From contig NZ_JAGGPU010000004.1 of the NCBI RefSeq assembly GCF_018613605.1, positions 124,001-188,000 on the forward strand: DNA of 64,000 nt, in the 5' to 3' direction. Both the position numbers and the translations under genes were made by a program. Below are positions 35,770 through 43,908 of this stretch, in pieces; position 1 is the first letter of the stretch, and each line of letters starts with the position of its first letter. This DNA is from Pedobacter sp. ISL-64. GTDB lineage: Bacteria > Bacteroidota > Bacteroidia > Sphingobacteriales > Sphingobacteriaceae. The notes below the pieces were generated by a model. The model saw only the letters and a program-made list of their open reading frames with translations. It did not search any database and was not told the DNA's origin.

Positions 35770-36405
35770 TTAATCTATTGTTTTTTTAACCCTCGCAGGC
35801 ACACCTGCAACCATAACATGCGGCGGAACATCTTTGGTAACACAGGCTCCTGCTGCAATGTAGGCGCCTTTACCGATGGTTATTCCAGGAATTACAGTTG
35901 CGCCAGATCCGATAAAAACACCTTCATTAATGTTTACGTTTCCGGCAATGGTTACGCCGGGAGAAATGGTCACATAGTCTTCTAGTATGCAATCGTGACT
36001 GATGTTGCAGTTGGAATTAACAATACAGTGATTACCGATATGCACATTTGCATTGATTACACAGCCTGGCGCAATACAGTTGCCATAACCGATTTTAATT
36101 GAAGGGCTGATGTAGTTGTGTTGATGGATGATATTGATGAATTGATAGCCCTTGCTTTCTAATAGCTCAATGATCGATTTTCTTTCATAAGTGCCTATTG
36201 CACCAATTAATGCAATATTTAAAGCAGCAGGATGTTTTTCTAAAAAAGATGGCAAAGAAATAACGGGCTTGGCTATATTTGGATGATTAGCGGCATTATC
36301 CAGGTTTATTACATATCCTGCTAATTGATATTCGTTATTACCATTAAAATACTCGCTAAGCTCTGTAGCATGTTTGCCTGCACCAAGAAGATATACATTG
36401 ATCAT
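35770..36405 (-). CDS. NeuD/PglD-family sugar O- or N-acyltransferase
   Basis: 211 residues. N-terminal Rossmann-like sugar-nucleotide binding region (MINVYLLGAGKHATELSEYF, residues 1-20). The C-terminal two thirds is a left-handed beta helix of hexapeptide repeats (IGYGNCIAPGCVINANVHIG, DYVTISPGVTIAGNVNI, FIGSGATVIPGITIGKG), with catalytic-type His in NSNCNISHDC. It would acetylate an amino or hydroxyl group of a nucleotide sugar used in glycan synthesis. It is not surrounded by glycan genes, so the pathway is open. Convergent with the lipoprotein gene. Confidence 0.88.
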   Translation of the reverse strand: MINVYLLGAGKHATELSEYFNGNNEYQLAGYVINLDNAANHPNIAKPVISLPSFLEKHPAALNIALIGAIGTYERKSIIELLESKGYQFINIIHQHNYISPSIKIGYGNCIAPGCVINANVHIGNHCIVNSNCNISHDCILEDYVTISPGVTIAGNVNINEGVFIGSGATVIPGITIGKGAYIAAGACVTKDVPPHVMVAGVPARVKKTID

Positions 36406-36639
36406 AACGTTATTCCTATTTGGAGTAATTTATTTAAATCCAATATACATTTATCTCAGCAAAATTAAATGATGTACCGATAAAACTTAATAATGTATCG
36501 ATAAAGATATAATGGTAGCCAGCTGTGCATTAGATTAAATTGTTGTCTTAGCGATGTTTTTTATTATAACTAAAACCATTTCTGCCAAAAATTGATTTTA
36601 ATATTAGTCTATTTATTTAAAACTAATATTTTTAAAACA

Positions 36640-36921
36640 ATGAGCACTTCGAAACAGACCCATGATCATGCTACAATAAAAGCCTGGGCAGAGGAACATG
36701 GCGGTGTACCGGCAATAGTTGCAGATACAGCAAAAACCAAAGGCGGTGGTATTTTAAGGATACATTTCCCAAAGCATAGCGACAGTTCTTCAGACTTAAA
36801 GGAAACCGATTGGGATACCTTTTTTAAAACCTTTGATGACAATAAACTCGATTTTTTGTATCAGGATAAAAAAGCAGATGGAGAGGAGAGTACCTTCCAT
36901 AAATTTGTAGACCGTGAGTAA
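36640..36921 (+). CDS. small conserved-looking hypothetical protein
   Basis: 93 residues from the ATG at 36640 (MSTSKQTHDHATIKAWAEEH); the upstream in-frame ATG at 36592 would add a non-conserved hydrophobic extension. Blocks such as ATIKAWAEEHGGVPAIVADT, GILRIHFP and ETDWDTFFKTFDDNKLDFLY suggest a compact cytoplasmic alpha/beta domain. Homologues, as I recall, carry misleading glucan-branching-enzyme names; nothing here resembles a glycosidase. Function unknown. Confidence 0.72.
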   Translation: MSTSKQTHDHATIKAWAEEHGGVPAIVADTAKTKGGGILRIHFPKHSDSSSDLKETDWDTFFKTFDDNKLDFLYQDKKADGEESTFHKFVDRE

Positions 36922-36926
36922 TAAAT

Positions 36927-36964
36927 AAAAGGCTGCTGAAATTTAATTTTCAGCAGCCTTTTTA
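36927..36964. terminator. bidirectional terminator
   Basis: AAAAGGCTGCTGAAA / TTTTCAGCAGCCTTTT, between the convergent small gene and purM. Confidence 0.82.
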
Positions 36965-36980
36965 AATTGTATCTTAATGC

Positions 36981-38162
36981 TTAGTTATAAACGAAAGTTC
37001 CTTTTTCGCTTTCGATGGTTACCTGTTTCTGATCGCTTTTTTCTACACGACCAATAATCTGCGCATCTATATTAAAGCTTTTTGATATTTCGATAATGCT
37101 TTCGGCAATTTCCTGAGGAACATATAATTCCATGCGGTGCCCCATATTAAATACCTTGTACATTTCTTTCCAATCGGTACCCGATTGTTCTTGGATCAAT
37201 TTAAATAGGGTAGGAATAGGAAATAAGTTATTCTTGATGACGTGGATATCATCATTGATGAAATGTAATACCTTGGTTTGCGCACCACCACTGCAATGTA
37301 CAATACCATTAATCTGACTGCGATGGCTTTCTAAAATCTTTTTGATTACAGGTGCATAGGTACGCGTAGGGGATAATACCAATTTACCTACCGTAGTTTT
37401 GCCGAATCCTTCAATATCTATTTCTGCTGTTAATTGTTTCTTTCCGGAGAAAACCAGATCGAATGGAACAGCCGGATCGAAACTTTCAGGGTAACTGTTG
37501 GCTACTGTTTTATCGAAAACATCATGACGGGCAGAGGTTAATCCGTTCGATCCCATACCACCATTGTATTCGGTTTCGTAAGTGGCTTGTCCGGATGACG
37601 CTAGGGCCACAATTACGTCGCCTGGTTTAATATTATCGTTGCTAATGATATCTTCTCGCTTTAAGCGGCAGGTTACCGTAGAATCGACGATAATCGTCCT
37701 CACTAAGTCGCCAACGTCGGCAGTTTCGCCGCCGGTAGAATAAATCGAGATGCCTTGTTCGCGCAGATCGGCTAAAATTTCTTCTGTACCGTTAATTACA
37801 GCAGCGATCACTTCGCCCGGGATCAGGTTTTTATTCCTTCCAATGGTTGAGGATAACAAAATGTTATCGGTAGCACCCACACAGATTAAATCATCGATAT
37901 TCATGATGATGGCATCTTGTGCAATACCTTTCCAAACCGAAATATCTCCGGTTTCTTTCCAGTATACGTAAGCTAAAGAAGATTTGGTACCTGCGCCGTC
38001 TGCATGCATGATATTGCAATATTCCTCATCACCACCTAAAATGTCGGGGATGATTTTGCAGAATGCTTTAGGGAAAATTCCTTTATCGATGTTTTTGATG
38101 GCATTGTGCACATCTTCTTTTGAGGCAGAAACGCCACGTTGATTGTACCTGTTATCACTCAT
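36981..38162 (-). CDS. purM: phosphoribosylformylglycinamidine cyclo-ligase (AIR synthetase)
   Basis: 393 residues, the long Bacteroidota form of PurM. It closes FGAM to aminoimidazole ribotide with ATP, fifth step of purine synthesis. N-terminal MSDNRYNQRGVSASKEDVHN, ATP-binding MHADGAGTKSSLAYVYW near 53-69, metal-binding IMNIDDLICVGA near 86-97, STGGETADVGDLV, the Gly-rich ASSGQATYETEYNGGMGSNG and the C-terminal NMGHRMELYV. It acts one step after PurL, encoded at 43909. A TATCTTTG box lies just before the ATG. Confidence 0.92.
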   Translation of the reverse strand: MSDNRYNQRGVSASKEDVHNAIKNIDKGIFPKAFCKIIPDILGGDEEYCNIMHADGAGTKSSLAYVYWKETGDISVWKGIAQDAIIMNIDDLICVGATDNILLSSTIGRNKNLIPGEVIAAVINGTEEILADLREQGISIYSTGGETADVGDLVRTIIVDSTVTCRLKREDIISNDNIKPGDVIVALASSGQATYETEYNGGMGSNGLTSARHDVFDKTVANSYPESFDPAVPFDLVFSGKKQLTAEIDIEGFGKTTVGKLVLSPTRTYAPVIKKILESHRSQINGIVHCSGGAQTKVLHFINDDIHVIKNNLFPIPTLFKLIQEQSGTDWKEMYKVFNMGHRMELYVPQEIAESIIEISKSFNIDAQIIGRVEKSDQKQVTIESEKGTFVYN

Positions 38163-38169
38163 GTTGGCG

Positions 38170-38177
38170 CAAAGATA
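38170..38177 (-). promoter_or_regulatory. possible -7 promoter box for purM
   Basis: TATCTTTG on the minus strand fits TAnnTTTG, only about 8 bp upstream of the ATG, implying an almost leaderless transcript. Confidence 0.4.
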
Positions 38178-38299
38178 GTTTTTTAAGGTGGAAGGTAAAA
38201 GAGTGGAAGACAGAAAAGTCTGAAGTCGGGAGTCCGAAGTCGATAGATTGAATATTGGTTTGTGATTGAGGTTTGGTTTGAACAGGCTTGTTTTGATAA

Positions 38300-39337
38300 T
38301 ATCATTTAAAGGGGTTTTGGAAGTGAGCGTTAGTTTTTCATGGCGGCTTGCGGCCCCGCTTTTCCTCCTGCCGTTTTAAAGCTTTGGAACAGGGAAAAAT
38401 AACTTGTAAAACGGCATCTGTACAATCGGGCTTAGGTATAAAGGGTAGGCTCTTTGTGGACGGGTTTTTTCCTGCACTGGCCTATCTGAAATAAACCTGA
38501 TTGCATGGATGCTGTAAACGATGAATTAAAAAATGGAGAAATTTTACAGCAGGAAGGAAAGCAGGACTGGATTAACCGATGAGCATTGAACTTACTTTTC
38601 ATAAAAAAAACGGATTGCTAATGCACTTAATACACAGATGTTTATGATGGAAACAATATCATTTGAATAGGTTTTGGAAGTGAATGTCCGTTTTTCATGG
38701 CGGCTTGCAGCCCCGCTTTTCCTCCTGCCGTTTTTAAGCTATGGAACAGGAAAAATATTAAACAAATAAAACGGCATCCGTACAATCGGGCTTAGATACA
38801 GCGGGCTGGTTCGTTATGGCGGTTTTTTTCTTGCACAGGCCCAATATCATTAAGTTAAGCGCCGCGGTTGTCAGTCTGTCCAAAGGACTCCTGTGGAGAG
38901 CGTAGTCGAGGAATCTTGAGATTGATAAATCGCAAATAATTGCCCTTCGACTACGCTATCATTGACAGACTCCAATGGAATGATCGTCATCTCGACCGGA
39001 GCAACGCGTAGTGGAGAGATCTTTGAACTATGTTATTGAAATCAAATTTAAAGATCTCTTCCCGAATCTTCGGGATCGAGATGACGATACTTCTAATCAA
39101 CTCACCTCTTTAAAATTCTTCAGTCATTCATATTGATTTTTATAAAATAAATTATCCCTCAGGGTGACATCTTTTTGAGATTTATCCCTTAATTTAATGA
39201 CATTGTGCACAGGCCTATCTGAAATAAACCTGATTGCATGGATGCTGTAAACGAAGGATTAAATTTGAAGAAAACTTTACAGCAGGAAGGAAAGCAGGAC
39301 TGGATTAACCGATAAGCATTGGTACTGCTTTTCAAAA
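38300..39337. repeat. two copies of a second composite repeat, one interrupted by a 365-bp element
   Basis: Copy A at about 38300-38600 runs from GTTTTGGAAGTGAGCG to GCAGGACTGGATTAACCGAT. It contains dyads GCCGTTTTA/TAAAACGGC and TGCTGTAAA/TTTACAGCA. Copy B starts at about 38656, is broken at 38841, and resumes at 39207 (GCACAGGCCTATCTGAAATA) to about 39337. Related fragments occur at 19530-19690 and 43300-43480. No gene is supported in 38178-39526; 39340-39526 adds low-complexity sequence and a CCTGAACcaaGTTCAGG palindrome. Confidence 0.75.
38842..39206. mobile_element. MITE-like non-coding insertion with TIRs and 9-bp target duplication
   Basis: The left end reads CAATATCATTAAGTTAAG; the reverse complement of the right end reads aCAATGTCATTAAATTAAG, 16 of 18 matching. 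GCACAGGCC flanks both sides (38833-38841 and 39207-39215). The intact sister repeat copy near 38475 shows the uninterrupted target (GCACTGGCCTATCTGAAA). Inside are two imperfect hairpins: AGCGTAGTCGA/TCGACTACGCT and CGTCATCTCGA/TCGAGATGACG with AGAGATCTTT/AAAGATCTCT. There is no coding capacity, so it would need a transposase in trans. Confidence 0.75.
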
Positions 39338-39526
39338 AAAGGTCTTTGTCAACGTAATCCACTTTTCGATTAGATCCTGAACCAAGTTCAGGAGGACGTT
39401 GTGGTGGGGGATAACTTAACCGATTTTAATAATTGATCGATTAACCAGTTTACCGTTTTTATTTGACAGTTTACTTGCAAAGGAAACCAATGACCAACGA
39501 ACCAATGGCCAATGAATCAACAAAAA

Positions 39527-39552
39527 AAGGCGTAGAGTAAACCCTACGCCTT
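39527..39552 (-). terminator. glnN terminator
   Basis: AAGGCGTAG / CTACGCCTT with loop agtaaacc, about 25 bp past the glutamine synthetase stop. Confidence 0.65.
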
Positions 39553-39575
39553 AAACCTTTTAGCTTACGCCTTTC

Positions 39576-41750
39576 TTATTTCATGAATAATAATTCTCTG
39601 AATTTTGGTAAAGGCCAAACGCTATCGTCAACAATTTGCTCTAATTTATCAGCGTGGTAACGGATGATATCGAAGTAAGATTTAACTTTCTCATCGTAAG
39701 CAATCGCTTTCTCGCGGGTATCTTCGATTTTGTTGGTTAATTTACGTTCTTCTAACATCGCATCGATATTGGTTTTAACAATTTCTAAATGCTCTGATAA
39801 TTTTTTAACGATATCGATAGAAACTTTGCTATCTACACCAATTGCTTTTAATCCTTGTACGTTTTCGATTAAAGAGTTTTGGTAAGCAATTGCAGCTGGG
39901 ATAATGGCAGTGTTAGCCACTTCGCCCATTACACGTGCTTCGATCTGTAGTTTTTTATAGAAGTTTTCTAACATGATTTCATGACGGGCATGAATCTCAC
40001 GTGTGCTATAAATACCTGTTGTTGCAAATAACTCAGCAGATTTTTCAGTTAAATAAGCATCTAAAGCTTTTGGTGTAGTTTTGATGTTTGATAAACCGCG
40101 TGTTGCAGCTTCATCTTCCCACTCCTGGCTGTAACCATTACCTTCGAAACGGATACCTTTAGATTCTTTGATGTATTTTTTGATTACTGTTAATAAAGCG
40201 ATGTCTTTTTTATCACCTTTTTTGATCAATTTATCAACTTCAACTTTAAATTTAACCAATTGCTCAGCCATAATCGCGTTTAAGATCGTCATTGGTGCAG
40301 AAGAGTTTGCTGAAGATCCAACAGCTCTAAGCTCAAATTTGTTACCTGTAAATGCGAAAGGAGAAGTACGGTTACGGTCGGTATTATCTAATAAAATCTG
40401 AGGGATTTTAGGAATACCTAACCAAAGTGCGTTATCTTCTTTGATTTTTTTGCTGATACGTGAGTGCTCAATCTCATCTAACACATCGTTCAACTGAGAA
40501 CCTAGGAAGATAGAGATAATTGCAGGTGGCGCTTCGTTAGCACCTAAACGGTGATCGTTGCTTACTGATGCAATACTTGCACGTAATAAATCGGCATGCT
40601 CGCTAACGGCTTTAATTGTGTTTACAAAGAAAGCAAGGAACATTAAGTTGTTTTTAGGTGTTTTACCTGGTGCCAATAAGTTTTTACCGGTATCGGTAAT
40701 TAACGACCAGTTGTTGTGTTTACCCGATCCGTTGATACCTGCGTATGGTTTTTCGTGTAACAATACACGGAAATGGTGACGGCGGGCAACTTTTTCCATC
40801 AAATCCATCAATAATTGATTGTGATCGATAGCCAGGTTGATTTCTTCATAAATCGGTGCACACTCAAACTGAGATGGAGCAACCTCATTGTGACGGGTTT
40901 TTAAAGGAATACCTAATTTTAAAGCTTCGTTTTCGAAATCTACCATGTAGCTGAATACGCGCTCAGGGATAGAACCGAAATAATGATCTTCTAATTGTTG
41001 GCCTTTAGCAGACATGTGTCCGAATAAAGCACGGCCTGTTAATAATAAATCGGGACGAGCATTGAACAATGACTCATCAACCAAGAAATATTCTTGTTCG
41101 ATACCTAAAGATGCATTTACTTTAGTAATGCTTTTATCGAAATATTGGCAAACATCAACAGCAGCTTTATCAAGCGCAGCTAATGCTTTTAATAAAGGTG
41201 CTTTATAATCCAAGGCTTCTCCGGTATAAGATACGAATACTGTAGGGATACATAGTGTTTTACCTGCTTTGCTTTCCATGATAAAAGCTGGAGAAGAAGG
41301 ATCCCAAGCAGTATAACCACGAGCTTCGAAAGTATTACGGATACCACCGTTAGGGAAACTAGAAGCATCTGGCTCTTGTTGAACTAAAGCACTACCTGCA
41401 AATTTCTCGATAGCTCCATCGCCACTTGGCTCAAAAAATGAATCATGTTTTTCAGCAGTTGTACCAGTTAATGGCTGGAACCAGTGCGTATAATGCGTTG
41501 CGCCAGCACTCATTGCCCACGCTTTCATAGCGGTTGCAATTTGGTTGGCATCGTCAGAATTAATTAACTCACCCTGGTTGATAGATGATATTAATTTTTC
41601 ATATACGTCCTTAGATAAGAAATCTCTCATTTTTCTCTTATCAAATACATTAGCGCCAAAAAAGTCAGAAATTTTTGCCGCTGGTGCTTTAACTTCTGGT
41701 GAAATTCTGTTTTGAGCCTCTTTTAATGCGATGGTTCTTAAGCTTTTCAT
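39576..41750 (-). CDS. glnN: glutamine synthetase type III
   Basis: 724 residues, the length of GSIII (about 700-730), far longer than GSI. It assimilates ammonium onto glutamate with ATP. Family blocks: VFDKRKMRDFLSKDVYEKL, FFEPSGDGAIEKFAG, GGIRNTFEARGYTAWDPSSP, LGIEQEYFLVD (metal ligands), RHNEVAPSQFECAPIY, GINGSGKHNNWSL (catalytic loop) and NRTSPFAFTGNKFELRAVGS. Dodecameric cytoplasmic enzyme. The C-terminal helical part (from about 600) is specific to GSIII. Divergent from tonB at 41953; no PII gene adjacent. Confidence 0.97.
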   Translation of the reverse strand: MKSLRTIALKEAQNRISPEVKAPAAKISDFFGANVFDKRKMRDFLSKDVYEKLISSINQGELINSDDANQIATAMKAWAMSAGATHYTHWFQPLTGTTAEKHDSFFEPSGDGAIEKFAGSALVQQEPDASSFPNGGIRNTFEARGYTAWDPSSPAFIMESKAGKTLCIPTVFVSYTGEALDYKAPLLKALAALDKAAVDVCQYFDKSITKVNASLGIEQEYFLVDESLFNARPDLLLTGRALFGHMSAKGQQLEDHYFGSIPERVFSYMVDFENEALKLGIPLKTRHNEVAPSQFECAPIYEEINLAIDHNQLLMDLMEKVARRHHFRVLLHEKPYAGINGSGKHNNWSLITDTGKNLLAPGKTPKNNLMFLAFFVNTIKAVSEHADLLRASIASVSNDHRLGANEAPPAIISIFLGSQLNDVLDEIEHSRISKKIKEDNALWLGIPKIPQILLDNTDRNRTSPFAFTGNKFELRAVGSSANSSAPMTILNAIMAEQLVKFKVEVDKLIKKGDKKDIALLTVIKKYIKESKGIRFEGNGYSQEWEDEAATRGLSNIKTTPKALDAYLTEKSAELFATTGIYSTREIHARHEIMLENFYKKLQIEARVMGEVANTAIIPAAIAYQNSLIENVQGLKAIGVDSKVSIDIVKKLSEHLEIVKTNIDAMLEERKLTNKIEDTREKAIAYDEKVKSYFDIIRYHADKLEQIVDDSVWPLPKFRELLFMK

Positions 41751-41952
41751 TAATTTGTTATGTTTTTTGTCAAAAATAGTATATTTTATTAATTCTCGTA
41801 AAAGAATCGTATTATTTTTATCAATTTTATTGAAAATGAAATAAAAAAATGTTTTTCAGATGAAAAATTTCATTTTTTGTAAAGAAAATAGATTTTTTAA
41901 ATGTTTTATGGAATTGCTGATTTTGCCGCATCATGCTATAAAACTAAAAGCT

Positions 41953-42801
41953 ATGTTCAACTCTTTAATTAACGTATACAAAACCGAGTGGCTCGATCTT
42001 GTATTTGCAGACCGCAACAAAAACTATGGTGCTTATGAATTAAGGTCTAAATCTTCATCGATTATGACAAGAGCACTTTTCGTATCTGGAAGCCTTTTTA
42101 TCCTCTTGTGTTTTTCTCCTTTAATTTATGCTAAATTGTTTCCAAAGGAGATTATAGTAGAAGCTCCGCCAAAGGTTGTCGATTTAACTGATGTAATTCA
42201 TCAGATGAAACCGAAAACTCCTGAACCAGAGAAAAAGGTTGAGCCTGCTAAAGCTGATCCGGTAAAGGTTAAAACCGTTGCTTTATCGCAGAACATTGTT
42301 GTTGTAAATAAAGTAGATCTTCCTGACCCACCTACAATTAAAGAAATTCAGAATGCAGTGATCAGTGATAAAACTCAGGATGGAATTGAAGCTCCTAATT
42401 TGGTAATCCCAGATAATAAAGGCAATGGTAATGGCACAGGGATAGTTAAAGATGGCGCAGAAAACGGTGATCCGAATGCTGTTTTAACGATTGGAGGAGT
42501 AGATGAGTATCCAGAGTTTAACGGTGGTGCAAAAGCATGGTCTAAATATATGGAACGTAATTTAAGGTATCCTTATCAGGCACAGGAGGAAAATGTTCAG
42601 GGTAAAGTGTTTGTGAGCTTTGTGGTTGAGCGTGACGGCTCTGTAACCGATGTTAAAGTACTAAGGGGGCTTGGGTTTGGTTGTGATGAAGAAGCCATTA
42701 AAGTAATTAAAAAATCGCCACTATGGAAGCCAGGGAAAAATAAAGGGGTTCCAGTGCGTGTAAGGTATAATATGGCGATTAATTTTCAGATTTCTAATTA
42801 A
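41953..42801 (+). CDS. TonB-family energy transducer
   Basis: 282 residues from the ATG at 41953 (MFNSLINVYKTEWLDLVFAD); the earlier in-frame ATG at 41860 adds a Phe-rich tract unlike TonB. One inner-membrane helix near residues 39-61 (ALFVSGSLFILLCFSPLIYA), then a Pro/Lys/Glu-rich periplasmic spacer (MKPKTPEPEKKVEPAKADPV), and a C-terminal TonB domain from about 200 (GKVFVSFVVERDGSVTDVKV, CDEEAIKVIKKSPLWKPG, VRYNMAINFQI). It couples proton-motive force from ExbBD to outer-membrane receptors. No exbBD genes are adjacent. Confidence 0.9.
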   Translation: MFNSLINVYKTEWLDLVFADRNKNYGAYELRSKSSSIMTRALFVSGSLFILLCFSPLIYAKLFPKEIIVEAPPKVVDLTDVIHQMKPKTPEPEKKVEPAKADPVKVKTVALSQNIVVVNKVDLPDPPTIKEIQNAVISDKTQDGIEAPNLVIPDNKGNGNGTGIVKDGAENGDPNAVLTIGGVDEYPEFNGGAKAWSKYMERNLRYPYQAQEENVQGKVFVSFVVERDGSVTDVKVLRGLGFGCDEEAIKVIKKSPLWKPGKNKGVPVRVRYNMAINFQISN

Positions 42802-42820
42802 ATTAACTAAAGTAGTTAAG

Positions 42821-43171
42821 ATGAAAAAGCTCATTCCAATATTTATGTTTCTCTGTTTTGCTGCTGTGCAATTAAATGCCAAGGCTAAAATAGCAGTTGA
42901 TAGTGCGAAGGTGTACAGTATTAAGCTGGCCAATGACGACTTAAAAAATGGGCGGGTTAAATTCTTGATACAGGGTGGTTTTGCCCCAGTCTATTACAAA
43001 GGGCAGGAAATATTTGAAAAGAAATATAATATCTCTTATTACGAATTTGGATGCGTAATGCCTTCGGATATTTCGATTAAACATTATAATAAAGTAGTGG
43101 CCGCTTTTATGGACCGGAAATTTGGAAAGGATTGGCGTAAAGAGGTTAGGAAAGATATTCAGGGGATTTAG
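42821..43171 (+). CDS. small exported protein of unknown function
   Basis: 116 residues with a signal peptide (MKKLIPIFMFLCFAAVQLNA, cleavage near residue 20). The mature part contains RVKFLIQGGFAPVYYKGQEI and KKYNISYYEFGCVMPSDIS, a pattern I have seen in short uncharacterised Bacteroidota proteins, with a single Cys. Probably periplasmic. It starts 19 bp after the TonB gene, so probably co-transcribed with it. Confidence 0.75.
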   Translation: MKKLIPIFMFLCFAAVQLNAKAKIAVDSAKVYSIKLANDDLKNGRVKFLIQGGFAPVYYKGQEIFEKKYNISYYEFGCVMPSDISIKHYNKVVAAFMDRKFGKDWRKEVRKDIQGI

Positions 43172-43860
43172 TGGGGTAAATTCGTCACCCTGAACTTGTT
43201 TCTGGGTCTACCCCAAAGGAAAGATGCTGAAACAAGTTCAGCATGACGACTAAATAATTTTTCTATTAATGCTCTTATAGAAAAATGTGAGGTTGAGTAA
43301 ATTGAAACGGTTTGGGCGGTGCCCGGGCCTTTTTTTTGTTCTTGCGGTTTATTGTTGCTGTTTTTGGAAAGCAGGAACAGCACCTTTTTGTAATTGCAGT
43401 CCCGCCCTTTGTTTCAAATCCTCGCCCTCGTACCTCAGGCTGTGGGTTTTCCACTTCGGTCGGGTTTAGGTGGCAGGGCTGGTAGCACTATTAATGGTTT
43501 ATAGCGGGCGTAGAAACAGGCCGTGTTCATAAGAACAGGTTTTTGTTCGATAAACCCGACAGAGTGGTTAGCCCGCAGTGGAGTGCAGCGAAACGAGGAC
43601 TATAAGCGATGGCGGGCGTACAGCTGCTATGAAAGGCGGAACGCTCATTTCATGATAAAATAAATCATTTAGAATAATACAAAAAAAACCGTCATTTCGA
43701 CTGAAGCTTGCCGGTTTAAGCATTTGTTTTTATTTACTTATGGTATGCTTGCTTGTTTCACAGGTTTCATCGGTAGCGAAATGGAGAGATCTTTAGACTA
43801 TGTTAAAAGATTTCTCCACTGCGGTCGAAATGACGATCCAACTATAGAATGCTGTAAAAG
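43172..43860. repeat. intergenic repeats and inverted repeats, no gene
   Basis: CTGAACTTGTTTC (43190-43202) pairs with GAAACAAGTTCAG (43229-43241), flanked by GTCA and TGAC. 43300-43480 resembles the 38.3-kb repeat family (GGAAAGCAGGAACAG, GCAGTCCCGCC). 43690-43836 is another inverted pair: CGTCATTTCGAC / GTCGAAATGACG enclosing GAGAGATCTTT and AAAGATTTCTC. Confidence 0.6.
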
Positions 43861-43861
43861 A

Positions 43862-43898
43862 AAAATGGATGATGGTTTTTAATTCCATCATCCATTTT
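43862..43898 (-). terminator. purL terminator
   Basis: AAAATGGATGATGG / CCATCATCCATTTT with a 9-nt loop, about 10 bp beyond the purL stop. Confidence 0.75.
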
Positions 43899-43908
43899 AC
43901 ATTTTCTA

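Noticed and set aside
36592..36921. 1,4-alpha-glucan branching enzyme for the 93-aa protein
   Set aside because: Far too short and lacks any glycoside hydrolase motif; such a name would be an inherited error.
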